Positions 37,185 to 53,100 of a stretch of 64,000 bases of DNA are shown here, piece by piece. The stretch's first letter is position 1. The number at the start of each line of letters is the position of its first letter. Position numbers and translations under genes: made by a program. Under the pieces are notes generated by a model. It was given only the letters and a program-made list of their open reading frames with translations, was not told the DNA's origin and did no database searches. The DNA is from Plantago major (lineage: Eukaryota > Streptophyta > Magnoliopsida > Lamiales > Plantaginaceae), in assembly GCA_026545765.1 (NCBI GenBank), contig JAIFAC010000008.1:519501-583500 (forward strand), given 5' to 3'.

Positions 37185-40100
37185 AGGCAGGCGGGAAGTA
37201 AAGAACTCGTATACTAGTAGATTTTATTTTAATATTTTAAGGGTAGTCCTAAGAGGTGTATAGAAAAAGGGTAGAAATATGCAACTCGGCCAAGTCGGAT
37301 TTTACAAGTAAGAGGTGTGAAAGCAAAGTTGTAGGTCAGTCAGAGGTCAACGCTTATGATCGAAGGGTGGAAGATGCAATGCAAGAAGATATTCCTTTTT
37401 ATAAACATAACATATACTAATAATCATATAATATAAAAAAAAAAAACAAAGATTCGTACAAATAAAATAATAAATACATCGAACCCAATTCTAAGTATAA
37501 AATTAAAGTAAAACAGGATGATATCGAATAATCTAACTCGGGTCAACAAAGTTTTTTTATGCGGGGGGTAGGTCGTTCACAAAGAGTGCATAGAGTATCA
37601 AACATAAGAAGAAAGGTAAGAAGAAAATGGTACTTTAGATGATTAACTTTGGATTAACTATAGATACGCCTTTATACTTTATAGTATCGAACAAACAATG
37701 AACATAGGTTAAAAGACAAGCCTGCCTATGTTCTTTATTAATTATATAAAGAATGTAGTTAGTTTACGCAAACAGTAGCAAACGCCGTGATAAATAGGAG
37801 AATATAATATAGAATCATATATCCTGACCAAGAGCCTGTTATAATCCGTGGGTTTCTTACTTTGTCTTTTTTTCCCTCACGAGTGGGGTGAATCCTACCT
37901 AACATCGAATTATAAATGAGAGTTGCACCTACAAGATCATAAGCCCCAAGATATTTTTTCCTTTTGACTCTAAATTGACCCCAAAGATTCTGAGAAAATT
38001 GTTTCTAATATAATTTAAACTAAAGAAGAGACTATAGGACTTCCTGTTTGAATTATCTATCGTACTACTAATTAATTAATAAGGTTGGATCTCGGCATAG
38101 GATTATTAGAATGAACAGCTCATTACAGAGGCAACCGCGGTAAAAAGGTTACATATATTTTACTACAACTACAAAGAGAGGTCTACTTCTATCTTAATAA
38201 GCTTAGTAAGTTATTTATGTCTATATATTTGATACATATCTATGCACCTGTGTATGTAATCCTTAATTAACTAATATAAAACATGCCAGTCATTCTCTCA
38301 TTTCTTCTGTAAGTTATGTTTCTCGTTACAAACTTATGAAGGACCTTTGTTTGTATACTTTTCTTTTACACAATTCATTTTCGAGTAGTTTTTGAATGAA
38401 TTTATAAGTAAGCCCATTTTTGGACTCCCTGGCATATAAAAATCTATATCATGATCTCGTAGCGGATTTTCTTCCAGGGGAGGAAATGTATTTTCCACCA
38501 TAACACGGTTTATATAGAAAGAAGTACCTTATCTATAAAAAGAACAAAAGATCGTTTATTCTAGTCTATGTTGTCAGCTTCTCATTATGCGAGTCTTATA
38601 ATACTACTCATAATTCATAATAGAGATATAACTGGCTATTTATTTATTGTTCTTGAGTTTTTTCCTCCCTTTTTCCGTTATTGGAGTTGTCTTTCTCTAA
38701 GAAGAGCCTATAAATATTTCCTATTTCTAGGCTTTCATTCTACTAAATTGTATATCTCACCAATTTTATAAGTACTCCCTTCCTTCTCGCATTTAAATTT
38801 AATAAAAATAGAATATATTTCGATATGATATCTCGACGAGTTAGTAGTTTTTCGGTTAGAAGACTTTTTATTTTCTACTATAACTGCTTATTAATTAAAT
38901 AAGATAAACTCAGTTAAAAATAGAAAATATATGGATGGGGTACATAAGAGAAGCTACTGATACGGTTAAAAGTAAGTATAGAAGATTCTTGTATGTGTCC
39001 TAATAATAATATGCAATAAGTCAAACATCGTACTATAAAAGGATAACCTAAACTGTGTCAAAATTAATTACCACTTATGTTACAAGCCGTCATATCTTCG
39101 CTTTCCCCGTAATATACATTTCCACAATTATTTCTATATTTAGCCATATATTCTGCAATGATAGGTGATTCTTATAACAATGAATTTTACGCCAACAAGG
39201 TAATCCACTCTAAGGTACTTTTTTCTTATAAGGTTGTAGCGCTCGTATTCCTTTAAATAAACAACAATTATTCCTTTCCTATCTTTCTTATATTATAGAA
39301 CCAATTAAAAGCGGTAATGTTTCAGTTTCCTAGATTGATTTTAGTTAGAGTAGAAGAGTATTCTTCAGGGGTATCTTTTTTTCTCCGTCATCAACTCAAC
39401 GCAAAGAAAATTGTAGGGATATACAGTATAAGTCTACTTATAATACTATGAATAGAGCTGTGTATACTTCTTTGATATTCGCTCTTTATATATAAAGGAC
39501 CAGGGCACTTCCGGACAACCCATATCTTTACTAAGTACTAAGGATTGCCTTCTTTTTAGTCTTAGTCTATCTTTTCTTTGTAATCGACAAATTTCGTTCA
39601 TATATGAAAATGATCAAAACTATAATTTTGTTTTCGAAAAAGGAGGCAAATATAGAGTATCGAGGTTGTTGAGTTACTAGGTATGGGTGTAACGCACGCT
39701 ATGTTATGTATAGAAGAGTCTATGTCATATATAAAATTAATTGCCTATTGCATTATAAAGGATTTCTCTTCCTCCAATTTACCTCCAGACTTTCTTTTTG
39801 TAACCATACATATACGTGTTTATAATTATAACTCACAACCGAATAATCACGTACTTCCTATATCATTTTATTTCCTTGCTTGGAATGTATCTATATCTTA
39901 CTTCTTATGTTCCAGTCGTGTAAGGTACAAACAAGTACAACCTCTCTATAAATGTCTGAAATGTGTCTAAGAATGTCCTAAATCAGAAGAAATTCCTTTG
40001 TTGGGGATGCCTTGATTAAGCAAAAATAAGTCTAAATAGCTTCGTTGCGTTGGATAATTTATTCCTTTTCCCTTTCTTTCTTTTGGATATCCACTTTACT

Positions 40101-43100
40101 TTGGTTCCAAGATCTGATATTGAAAAAAGAGGTATCTTGTAATATTACGAATTATAGACTAGGATAAACAACGTCAATTGTTGAGTACCTTAGTTTTGAA
40201 AATGCAAGATAGTAAAGAGTCATGCCTAAGGTCATCTAGTAAACTACTGTTTTTCTATAAGTACAGATATATAAACTTTAGATTTCATATTCTACCCCAA
40301 ATATTCATACACACAGAGGTAACTCTCTTCTTTCTAAGTCTTTTTCTAAGTATCCACCAGTCTCCCGAACTTACGACAAGTGTCCTTTCTATTCCGGAAA
40401 CGAAGAGTAATAAATTATGGCATATTGACAGCAATCGCACTTGTTTGTATATCTTCTCTTGCCTTTTTCTAAGGATAAATACTGGATAAATATAAGTCAA
40501 TAACAAAACGTGCAAAGTATTTTCTTTTAGTTTAGATAAAATTACAAAGATTCAATTATAATACAAACGTGGGTACTTATGAGTTGTCTTCAAATTTCTT
40601 ATCGTCTTTCTTTTCTTTCGTCGAAAGCATGTTTTCGTATACATTCTCTAAAACATTTCACGCATTCTTTGTCGGAACAATAACAATATTAATATAGCAA
40701 CTATTATATAAAATAAATTATAGTCCAACAGTCCAAGGTTTATTCTTCCACAGGAATCGATCCGTCCTAGATATTCACGTTATAAGCAGCGAAGTTAATT
40801 ATTTATTCCTTTGCACTAGTATAAACTAGTATAATAAAATAGTATTTTGTTCTTTACTTCGGGAAATTTCTATAAACAAAACATTACTGCAGGTTTAAAA
40901 TAATTCTAATTTTAAGAGAGAGAAAAGATAGGGTCGATTATTCCACTTGTCTAGTCGAATCTAGTAAGTACATTTTACTACACTAATATAAGGCATAACT
41001 TATTATCTTATTATTTAGCTTTTCGTATCCGCGGATTTCATTCATAAAACATAGTTTGTTAGGGAAGAATTAGTATGCAAGCATCATAGCCCAATCTTTT
41101 TTTCTAGAGATTTCTAATTTAGTGTGATATTTAGCAATTGACGATGATTACCTCTTTTTTCTTGTTGTGTATTCTAGGCGCAACGCCAGTACATTCATTA
41201 TAAATTACAATACTACCTGGAATTCTACCTCCTTCAAACATCCTAAAACTACTAAAACTAGAAGAACTCATTATATATAATTATGATAAAAGTTGTAAGA
41301 TTTTATGACTTAGTCTCCTATTTAATCTAATCTTCTGCTTGTTTATATAACTAACTAGGTCAGCGGTTGGTAGTAACTTGCCTGAGTCTTTCAAGTACTT
41401 TTGACGATGTCTCAGTTGTGTTCTAGATTTAATATGCGTAACAAAAAGCGAAACATGTAAAATACAAATACTAAAAAAAATATAATAGAACTCTACTCTA
41501 TATAGACGAAACGAAGGTTGCAAATGTATGTCAACTTCTACTAACAAAGCAAAACAATCCGGGTGCATAGGATCAAAACCCCGAGTCCTAGTTAACTTGA
41601 GAACTACAGCTTTTCGAACAACTTAGAACTTATTATACTTATTATAAGCGTTGCACGTGTCTTACACTTTCTTCTTATTCTTATAAATAAAACGTGAAGT
41701 CAATTAGCCAGTGTCTGATATCTATACCTTAGATATATATGGGTGTTAGAAGTTTAGTATCCTTGCTTTGTATTTGCGATGATAAGGTATGAGCTTGTAT
41801 TTCTTGGTTCACAGTAATCAAAGAATAATCAAGGTTAGTTGTGTTAGTCACAAGTCAACATATTACATTATCCAGATAGAAGGATAATAATAGCCAATAA
41901 CAGGAATGTAGTAGGGTAATTGGTAGTCAAGACAAGAATAAGGACCCAATGACTAATTTATAAGCAACGGCAATGGTTCAAGATAACAAAGTTAACAAAA
42001 TGTAGACTATACTGTGTCTAATATGTTCTAATAATTGTTTAATAGAGCCATGGGATCGGAACTCTTTTCGCGCGTTTTTTCTTAGTTCTTAGTTATAGTA
42101 GTCCATGGTGTTTGGAATAGTATCAATGTTGGAAATTTGAGGTGGTTTAATTATGACTTCCACAGACTTCTGATAAAGAATTTGGTACATTTATGACTAC
42201 ACGGAACTAATGACTTATTTACTCCTTCCCTTTTTATTTTAGTTGGTTGTGAGGGACATTATTGGATTGTTGTAGGTGTGTCCTGTATCTTTCTTCTAGA
42301 TTACTCCGATTGTTGTTTCTTCTCCCATTCTTCCGCGGTTTGTATGAGTATTCTAACGATCAGTTTTCCCTTTTTTCTTCTATATTATTTTCCAATATTT
42401 ACATAGATATAATAAAGCATGGTGTATTAGTAATAAAATCAGAGTTTACTCGTGGACACGAATATACAATGACTACCTAATTATTGAGAATTCTAGCTTA
42501 CTTTTTTTTTGCAGTCAATGATCTATATATCGTTTGGTCGGTAACATAGTCTATATTTTTTTATTGGCAATATAGACAGACATTCAAAGGGGGAATACTT
42601 ACATAGTGAGACCAGGTAGAGACTGTAGCAGAACAGAGTCATTTCCTTGGTAGGTTGTTGTCTCTGTCGTTGTAATACAAAATAGTATACATAGTACAAG
42701 ACATTTCCCGTTTTTCATTTCTATTTATTTATTACTTTACTTCTCCCAACTTTTGTTATTTAGTTAATGTGTGTGTATATGCAGTACCCCCAGGTATAAC
42801 CCTTTGCTTATGATTTGGATCTCCAGTTTGAGCTTAATCAGACTCCTACCCGGATCCAAGATAACAAGATAAAAGTGGAACCTGACATACTTTTGGTGGG
42901 GTATTATATTCATATTCCAAATAGGTCGCGGGCTAGGAGATTGGTAACAATGTTAAATTCTAGAGAAATAATAAAAAAAATTTACACTTTCCTTAGGATT
43001 TCTAATTCCTATGATTCATCACATGATATTATAATAGTTTGCCTTAAAGAGCCTTGAATTTTCGACTACAGTTTTTGTATTTTTGTATAATAATTAATTA

Positions 43101-43310
43101 ATTAATAAGTATATAATAGTATAATAGAGTAAATAGGATAGAGAATACAAGACTTGGCAAAGGAGAGAATGTACGCAGTCCTTTATATTTATAGATTAGT
43201 TTCGTCTGTAATTTTAAGTCCGGGCTTTTTCTTTTCATGAATTAGGAATATTTTATTATATTTTATTAGTTTATTTCCTTCAAACCAGTACAGTAATTGG
43301 TATGATAGTA

Positions 43311-43329
43311 TTGATTGATTGATTGATTT
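43311..43329. repeat. TTGA microsatellite
   Basis: More than four tandem copies of TTGA, the same motif as at 8834-8850. Confidence 0.85.
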
Positions 43330-44240
43330 AGTTTGCTTAGTATGTAAGAAGAATATAAGATAATAAACGAAGGGTAATAAATAGGGGTATAATAATCAAA
43401 ATGTCTCCTTTTTTTCTAATATTTATGTTGGGGTGTTTCCTTTCCCTCACTAGAGGCGGTTCTTATAACAATAACAAATCATAAACAAAGTATACTGCTT
43501 TCTACGATATGCTAAAATTCGTACGGATAGGATAACGGCAGGTAATGCTAGTGTAAAGTGATCATCTCCGAAGTTTGGGGCATAGCTTGTAATATTTTCA
43601 AGTCAATCTTGAAACGTTATGGCTCATACCTATTTGATTTTTCATGCCAAATTATTAAAACTTTAATCAAAAGCAAAGATTACGAAATGATAAGAAGGAA
43701 GAGTTTTGGGTGTCCGCTTGCTTTGTTTGTTGTGGTGGTAAGATACAATACATGTTAGATAACGGTACTAGATTTAAGTAAGAATTAATACATTTATAAA
43801 CGATAAACAAAATTTGGAGAGGACTTAACTTTTACAAAAAGAAAATCTAATCCTGCAGTTGCAATTTCTTCTGACACCAAAAACATTTTATACAATTACA
43901 CATAACATAGATATTAATAAAATAATTAAGAAGCTAGGTTGCTCAAACACCAGAATTGTTGCACCCAAGAAAAAAAGAAAGAGCAGTTTTTCAATAATTT
44001 TTCAATAAATAAATAGGTAGAAGCTGTATGCCCGAGGATTTACTGGAAAATACAACCTGTTCTTAGTTAGTGTTCATTTATGATTATAAACGGGAGAAAT
44101 TGAAATTCGATTTGAGTTGAGATTCTTGTTGAGAAATTCGTGATTGTTAAGTTTCACTACCGATATCGTTGTTATAGAAATATTTATCGCAATTTATTAG
44201 TATATGACACTCTTAATAAAAAATAAAAGAAGTATTTTAT

Positions 44241-44280
44241 TATTAGATTTAGAATAGAATTATTAGATTTAGAATAGAAG
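44241..44280. repeat. 20-bp tandem duplication
   Basis: Two adjacent copies of TATTAGATTTAGAATAGAAT, differing only in the last base. The near-identity indicates a recent event. Confidence 0.9.
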
Positions 44281-47200
44281 TGCTAAACGACAGATATTAT
44301 CTATCAATTGGAAGACAAATTTCTCAGGGTAGTAATTGGCTTTAACTTGGGGGAGAGTAGTATAGCCTAGATATAGATATAGATATAAAAGAGTAGATTC
44401 CTTAGATTAGAAGAAGTTCACAAAAAATTAAAAAGCAGAGTCTTCACCACACACTACACCAACAAAAGTTGGAACTAATTGGACTTATTAAGATCATGAC
44501 TTTTCTTGATTGGATAGAATTAACAGAAAAAGGGAAAAGAGTCTAAATTGAGAAACATGAGATAAGAGAAGAAAACATCGTTTGAAGCCAAGTATCATCA
44601 TCTGTTTTTGGATTATTTAGGATATTTATTATTACAATTGCTCAGACACGCCCTTAACTTAATTAGACACTATCCTCTCTTATAGTTATTTGGTATAGTT
44701 CTGTCATCTGCCTTCTATTGGATTCTATTTATTATTTATTAATATAGATCTCTTTAGATATGCTGGTTTCTCCATTATGAGTATCTATTTACGAGGTTAA
44801 TATAAAGGCATCTTAAGTAATTTTAGGTAATTTAGTTATGGAACAACAATTATTTACTTATCATCATATAGGCAGGGCAAAAAAGTAAAGGTAGCTCAGA
44901 ATTCTGGAGGAGGTACTTAGTGTGATGAATCAATTCCGTTTCCAGGTATGGATGTCCTATCTATAATAATTCACAACAAATAAGTGAGAAACAACTCTAT
45001 GTTATACGACGCCTGTCTCACAAGCAAAAAAAACAAAGATACATTCTTCTAAATATTATTTTAGGCTGGCAGTAAAATTAATTAATAGGTTGTTCTAATT
45101 CCAGGGTTCCTCTTTTTCTCTAGTATTACATATTTATACTCTATTCTATAGTTAACACTCCAATATCACAATATATATTTCAACAATTCCATTATTCTTT
45201 GTTGTTGTTGGCTGACTTGCTACTCTAATTGTCTTGTCTAGTTGAGAGAGAAAAGACGTGAAAGACTTTCCATCATATACTTTGTAATAAATATCCTTTC
45301 TTATGTTGTGTAGTTGTAAACGTACAATAAACCTTTTGGTGAGAGTGAGGAACCTTATTTTCTCCCAAAAATGAAAGAACTTCTACAGAGTCATTTCGTT
45401 TCTAAGTTTCTATAAATTAAATTAATCAAGTACAACAAGTAAAAAAAAATATACGTTTATAGTTGGTATGTATGTATGTACACGAGCTGCTTCATATCAT
45501 ATCGTGTAAGGATCTACGAGGAAATAACTAATGTTCATGTAACAGACACCTTCTAACTTTCCGTGTAATTTTTTGTAAGGTCTTAGCTTAGAATTCTTTC
45601 GCTTAGGGTTTCATTCATGTTTCTTTTCTAAATGCTCTTGTTCCTGGGAGTTGTTTTGTATATTATCTAGCTTATCACGAAAAATTATATTGTTAAGAGT
45701 CACGGTTTAGTTTTTTCTAAGTATTGGAGGTTGCAGGAGTTGATTATTTCTGTACAAAAACAGTTAGTTTTTGGAGAGCTTTGCAATTATAAGATATATA
45801 TTTGTATTTGTACAAAATGTATATAAAAGTATAAGAGGAAAATCGACCTCGAAAACGTGTTCTCAGATAAGAAATAATAAAGCCAGACAAAGAATTTTCA
45901 GCTGCTTAATCAGTGTCTGTATCTGTATACTCATATAATTATTCTCTCCAGCGTTGGTAAATAATTAATAATAATAAAGTAAATAATAATAAAGAGAGTT
46001 GCGTGCACTAAAAAAAAGATACAAGATTTGCCCTTATATGTTTACATTTTCTTTCTAGTTCTTTTCCTCCTTACAGACTTACAGATACGTTATATTTTCT
46101 AAAAAGTTTGTAGTAATATAATATACTATAAACGAAACGGGATCAGACTTATATATATTGGTACTGAAAAAGATGTTTTTTTTGTAACTATGTTTTTAGT
46201 TTTTAGACGATTCTTGATGATCTTGTTTGGTAATTAAGTAATTGGATATTTGTCAGAAATAGAATACAAGAAAGACAAAAGCGTAGATATAAATTTCTTT
46301 ATAATTGTCGGTGAAACTCTTTCTTTTTCTGGAGTATACGGGTGTCAACCATACTTTTTTACTGCATTTTATCTATTTTTGGTACGTATCGTATATAAAA
46401 GGTAAATAGTTTTTGATATAGTTCGGATAAATGAGTTGCGTTGAGTTCGAAGTCCTCTTTCTTTTCTTCCCTTTGCCTTAATTTCTATATTGCATTCCTC
46501 TTTTGGAGATTCGCGTGGTGTAATTTTAAGTCTTTTCCTTTTGTTTTTCGCATTATATTCATATATCTTTTATCTTTCGCTCTAACACAGGGTTTGCTGG
46601 TTACACACACAAGGGGAAGTTGGAATATATCAAATGTTTTTCTTTCTTTCGACATATAACTAATCTCTTGCCCTCTTCCTTTCCTTTCTACTTATTTTCT
46701 AGGAGATGTTATAACTTTTTCTTTACCCTTATTTTTAGAATATATAACCAAGAACTAGACTATAAACTCAGCAAAGAGTCAGTCAATCGACAAGAGAAGA
46801 GTGAATCCAAAAAATAAAGACAATTTAATTAAAGCAGCCCTTTAACAACGTAATAAGATCTGCATAGTTACACACCCAAAATTTTATACCTATGAATTAT
46901 TTATGGAGGCACGTTCTTTCTTTTTCACAAATTTATGGTAAATATCTAAGTAAGGTGATCATTTCCTGACAATTACTGACAATTACTTTACTATGATCTT
47001 AATTTCCCAAACTATAATATAAAGTTGGGTTGCAGCTCTTTAAATTTGATAACTATATTCTAGTTAAAGATTGGACGCGAGACTTTGTCCTTGTACCTTG
47101 TATGTGTGATGAGTAGCTTTGTATGAAGTATAAAGAATATTACCATGAATAGATGTAAACCCGCTAATAAAATAAGGATTCAGAAGGACTTCTAGTTAAT

Positions 47201-50060
47201 ACTACAACAAAGAGAATACATACTAAGCAATTAATCAGTACCTGCGCATAGAAAAACCAACTTACTTGCTATTTTTATATAACCATACCCTTTCGCCGTT
47301 TATGAAAGAAAGATGTTGCTTTTAATAAGTACGACGAATCGTAGAAAAAAAAAAAGAGAATTAGGAGACAAGATTAATGCTCCTAAAGAGGCGGGAGATT
47401 AAACAAGTCATAATAATACATAAATAATAAAAAACACAATACGCAATAAGTAAAGGAACTATAACATTTTATTGTTAGCTTATAGCTGTAGAAAGACTAG
47501 TATGTAAGGGAACTCTTTAGACTTAATAGACATGGAAAATACCTCTTACTTTTCTTTAATAAGAACCCTGAGAGTGAGATTATACACGAAAAAGGGGAAA
47601 TCCTTACGAAAGAAGAATATCATTATCGCTGTGACGAAGAAACCAGAAACCGTTCTTGTTAGGTAGAAATTTAAGTAGTTTTAAAGTATAAAGGAATTTC
47701 TTTAGAAATTTGTGATGTTCTTTTTGTTTCTCTGGAAAGACTGCATAATACGTCTACCAAATAGAATATTTTGTATTGCCGCCACTTTATTTATGATCTA
47801 GCCCGCAAACTACCTTATCTTTATAAAATTAAGTAAATCTTGGGTCTTCCATATTCTCTTAGTTAGATTATATAGATTTTTTAGATTTCTACTATGAATA
47901 CTTGCCGAAACGAAAAGGTATACCTATGCCATATCGTGTCTCTAAATTTCGTTGTTGTGGATGATCTACCAACAAACTAAGATGTAAAAACTAACTCTTG
48001 GGATTGTTGATTAGAACCGAAGTAAAGGTTTTAGAAAACGAAATAAATAGAACATAAGGTTTTTTGCTTCGTGTACAAATCTCCGTCTACTACACGTGTA
48101 GAAGTTTTTGAATACTTGAACTAAAACCATAGTAAAGAAGTTGGAAAGGGGCAGTCAACTAATGAATACTCGAATATTTCCTTTATTATTAAAAGTAAGT
48201 AATATATCTTGAAAAAGTCCTGTCTATTCTCTAAAAAGTAAAAGTAAATGGTATACGTAGATACGAGTTTCTTCCGTCAAGGTCAAGTCAGCCTTGTCAA
48301 TGTTTCTTTCCGAAACTATGAAATGACTAGGAATGATTCCTTTTGAGATAAACATATCCTTTTTGTCCTTTATAATTATTTTGTCTATTTGTCCATTAAT
48401 AAGTGTTCTAGATTTCTGGGCAATTCCTAACAATTACTAACTAATTCTATCCGAGAAAAAAATGAAACTTATATTGCTGTGATTTGTCATGTCTCCGGCT
48501 GATCCTATCCTTAGAATAAACAGTCTTAATTCAATTAAATCTAAAACTTGCCCCTTACCCTTACTACTTGCCAAAACAAAGTACAGGGTCCACAGAGTAA
48601 CGATTCAGTTCATATAAATAAGAGGAAACTTGAAAACTGGGTTACATCCTTAGAAGAGAAATTGGCAGTTAACGCATAAAGAAAGTCATGGGATTCTGTG
48701 AATTTTCAATCATGAAATACAGGGGTAGTCCTATTAGAAGGCAAACTAAAAAGAAGTTATATAAGAAAGATATAATCAGGTTAATAATTGATTTTCGTGT
48801 TTTCTGGCTTCACCAACTCTATCCACAAGATGTGACTTTACTTTTTGTTAAGACATTGTAATCTCCCTTTCGCATGGTATTTTTTGTTGTTATGCCCTTG
48901 CCAGCCTCTTACCTCAGTAAATGTATCTTTGTACTTTTATTTTTGGGATTCTTTTACCCTCTTAACCGTAACCTAACAATATTATAATATACTAGGCTTA
49001 TACTAGATCCCTCTTGTTATCTCTTATGGGAGTATATGCTTTAATAGTTCTTTGGGAGAATACATTAAATGACTAACATGAGGGACAAGTTCAAAAACAA
49101 GGCTCTAGCCTATAAATAAAATTGAAGGCAACTCTTTTTTTTTCTTTAGAAAGCAGAATTTGCCCTTACTTAGGGATTGTCCTAATATGATATTGTTGAC
49201 TCTTATAATCTTATAACTTTAATTAAAAGATTCAAGCATTTCCATTTACTCTAACAAGTCTTCATCACAGTTAAAAAAAAAATAGAAAATTCAATATCAA
49301 AACCAACTAACTTAACTATAACCAAGTACCACCGAAAAAGAATAGTATATTAACGAAAAAGCACACACGATCTCAATCAAGCAAACCCAAAAATCTTATT
49401 TAATTAAATAATGACGGCATCTCTGGAATAGAATAAAATCCGTACATTTACACAGCCTTTATGATCTCTTCTAATTTTTTTGGTATGATGATACTTTTTT
49501 TTGTTTGACACCTGCGCATTTTTGATACGCACATAGATAAGATTGAAAATTAGACGAACTCGGATCTTTATTATTTCAGTTTTTTTAGTTTTGAAAAAAA
49601 AAGAAGATAAGGGGTAAATGTACATTTTGTACCTAGGCTGGTTACTTAATTAGTGCAATAGATTCCTTAGTATTTTTAATTAAAAGCTATTTGGTTTCTT
49701 CTATATTCTCCTTAACATTATTACATTATTTCCAAAAGCATACCGTGTACCCGTATTTCGGTTGAAGAAAGCTAACTTAATTCTATATAAGATAAGTTTA
49801 TACCTTTTGGTTAATACTCATTCAAAATTCAATACGTCTTTCTAGTTAATCATTTGTGTTATCCTTTTCAGAGCGTGCGATGGAGCTGCCTTGCGAGTAT
49901 ATTTGTTTTTAGTTATCTTTCTTTCCTTCTTTTGGCCTTCTTTAAAAGACGTGTTATATTCGAGTATAATGCTAAATATTCGTTTTCCCTAAGTACTAGA
50001 TTTCTTTCCGTTTTAAATTGTGACAAGACTAATACTAAGTATAAGTTTGGAATTATCACA

Positions 50061-50104
50061 CTAATAAGCTAAGTAATAATGGCTAATAAGCTAAGTAATA
50101 ATGG
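50061..50104. repeat. 22-bp tandem duplication
   Basis: Two adjacent perfect copies of a 22-mer that begins CTAATAAGCTAAG and ends AATGG. It is the longest perfect tandem duplication noticed in the window. Confidence 0.92.
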
Positions 50105-53100
50105 TTGCTTCACAAGAATGAAATCCTTGATCTCGAATTTGAGAAATATAGAAGTATGAAACACTAAGTTGTGCTTAACAAGGAGGACTTGCACTTATAG
50201 AATAATAAGAAGCATATCTGGCAATAAATCCTCAACTATGCCTATATAAATGCTTCAGCTTAAGATTTCATTTACTACCATTTATTTTCTACACTGTTAC
50301 TTAAACAGGAATATTTGGCATATTATATACCTAGTAGAAGTACTATTGATTTTTTATATTTAAGGGATTCAAGGTTCACTGCTGGTGTTACAAAAGAGTA
50401 AAGAAGAAAACCTTTAACAAGATACAAAGGAGGGTTTACGTATAGCATCTATTCTTTCTTTAATTATTTGGAATAAGGATTTACCACCACATCTAAATTA
50501 ACCATCCATATATATAATATAGATAAATTATACTAGGCCTGGTTGATGTAACACAATCGCGGGCTGGTGAAACTAATCCAAAGTTATGCCGATCTTGTTT
50601 CCAAGGATTTTCTAGATATACTTTAAAATTGGGTGAATACAAAAATGCAGCGAACATAACATAAATAAGAAGGTGGCGGATATTTATACTAGGGGCAAGC
50701 TAATAACAAGAATAAATAAATAATTCGATTAGAAAATAACTTCAGTACGAGAGATTAGTGTCACGCAAACGTACGTCTATTGTCAAAGTAAATTAAGTGA
50801 GTTCTATACACTTATCTACTACAACGTGATTTCCTACTATGATAAAGTATTTCCTTAAAGTGATTACCCGAACCCATTCTTATTTAGGACTCTGGATTCC
50901 CTTAATTTATATCTAGTTTTATCTTAGTCTATAATACAACAGTAGTAGGGCCTTCCAACAGCAGATCTTATAAACAATTGTGTATTTCTACGGTTTTTAC
51001 ATACAGTCTTGTTTCAAAATAATGTGATAGGGAGGGGAGTACTAAATATACATTATGTAGTCTTTCTTTTCCACTTACAGAGAGTCCGCCAGAATTTGGT
51101 TCCTTTTGGATCATCTTTAAATTAACATTCTCTGCTTTTTACATATCTTTAACGTTTTCTTTCTAACTTCTGTGAATAATTCTACATAAAAAGGACTCTA
51201 TCTACCATACATAAAAGCAACGACTAAGGATTTGTTGACTTGTTATTCATTTCTAATATTTGGCAAACAATATAATATGAGTAAAGAACCTAATATAAAA
51301 AGTGGTTAGAAATAATAAAATAAAGAAGCACTAAATAAACTGGGATAACCCAGATTCTAGGAAAGAGTCCTTTCGCACGTATACTTTATCCTAGGGTAGT
51401 ATTAGTTTTCTATCCTGAATAACAAAGGATTCTAATCCCATATTTCCAGTTACCCTTTATATGATACGTAGGTTAGACTAATCACTTAATTAATCTAGTC
51501 GTCAAGAGTCCTTCCTCCAGTATCTCTTCTCTCCTGCTGTCACAACTGGGCCTAATCTCGTTTTTCATATGTGTAAATTTGCCCAACCCCTTTGGATATC
51601 AATATCATAAGTTTCTTTATTCCTGTATTAAGGATAAGAAAAAAGTTCGCCATATATCATGTGTTGTTGTATAGGGAACCTAATACTGATTTTGTGTATA
51701 AAATAGAAACCCGGACAGTGATAAATTGGATTAACTCTCACTTTAACGTTGTTTTATGTTATGTGTCAAAAGTATAGAGAAAGTACAGAAGATGTTTCTT
51801 GTAAGGAATATTATGTGTTACCTATGGTTACTTAATTGACCCTGTGAGGATTTACATTTTTGTATTGTTTTATGCCTGTAAATTTTTCCTAAGCACCCTT
51901 GATTGAAAGATAGTAAAGGCTATTTTCTTGGTACCCGAAGACGGATGCTCATATACGATGAATCCACATTATAGCTGCTAGTTTTTTTTTAATTCTCATT
52001 TAAGTCCCTGGAGGTGAAGTTAATGGATATCCTACCCTGTCCCAAATTCAGTGTCAGTTGTATTTGTATTCTAAGTACACGTTTATTTTACGCGAATATC
52101 TAGTTGGATATTAAAGAGGAAGGGCGTCTTCTTATAATTTAGAGCTGGTAAGGAAAAATCATAAAGTATATCGGTTCAAAATAATCATATCTGGACTCGG
52201 TTTTGAGAGGAGTTTTTTGGATTAATTGGACAAGAAATGTATCTTTCTCGGGCTCTACCGCTTTACTTTCTTTTGTTATAAGGTTAGAAAAAGTAAATGT
52301 CAAAGTTGTATCGTTGTAATAATCCCCGCTACTAAACTGTATGAAATCCGAGCTATATTCTCTTATAAATATAAGACGAAACCTATACCCAAATTCAATA
52401 ACAAAAATGAAATAAAAAAAATAAAGTGTAAGATTTTCTTGCGCATGTTCATGTTACAGAAGAACAGGCTAGAGGCAATTAAGATAATAAAGAATGAGCT
52501 GTACAAAAAACTTATCTTATACTATAGTCACCATATTGTCATATAGTTAGAATCAAGTAAGAAGGTCTTGAAATGAAGGGTATAGAAACTCGGTTATACT
52601 AATAAATTGACCCCTTAGAATCTTAAGACAAAAAGTGGACGCCCGGAAGACTTTTTCTTTTATTAATAGACGAGTTTCTGGGAATGACCTCATAGTAATT
52701 AAGGGAAGATTATTGGCTTAACTGCTTAGAATTTAGTTTGTATGACGAGAACTTAATTTTAATTAAAAAAGGTAAACTATACAACATATTTACTAGATAA
52801 AGACTAGACATATACTTTACAGAGCAAACTTGTATTACTCCTTCGCTAAGAACTAAATAAAAGATACTAAGAGGAACCTACGATTATTTTCTCAACGGTG
52901 GCTGCACGGCTAATTAAGGAACTATAAGGAACTGTTATATTATAATGGAGTCCTCTTCTTAAAAATTGATCAGGGCCATTCCCAAATATAAGGAACATTT
53001 AAGAGGTCCAGGAATATTGATTACCTAGGTAGAAACTGTTTATTTACTACTAGAAGGCAGAATAGAAATAATCAGTACTGCTAGTACTACTAAAAGGGTA

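Noticed and set aside
40178-40515. Two open frames overlapping on opposite strands
   Set aside because: Opposite-strand overlap of this kind is a typical shadow effect, and neither translation resembles a known protein.
52226-52546. 106-codon lysine-rich open frame
   Set aside because: The lysine richness reflects A-rich DNA. No ribosomal-protein, maturase or polymerase motif is seen.
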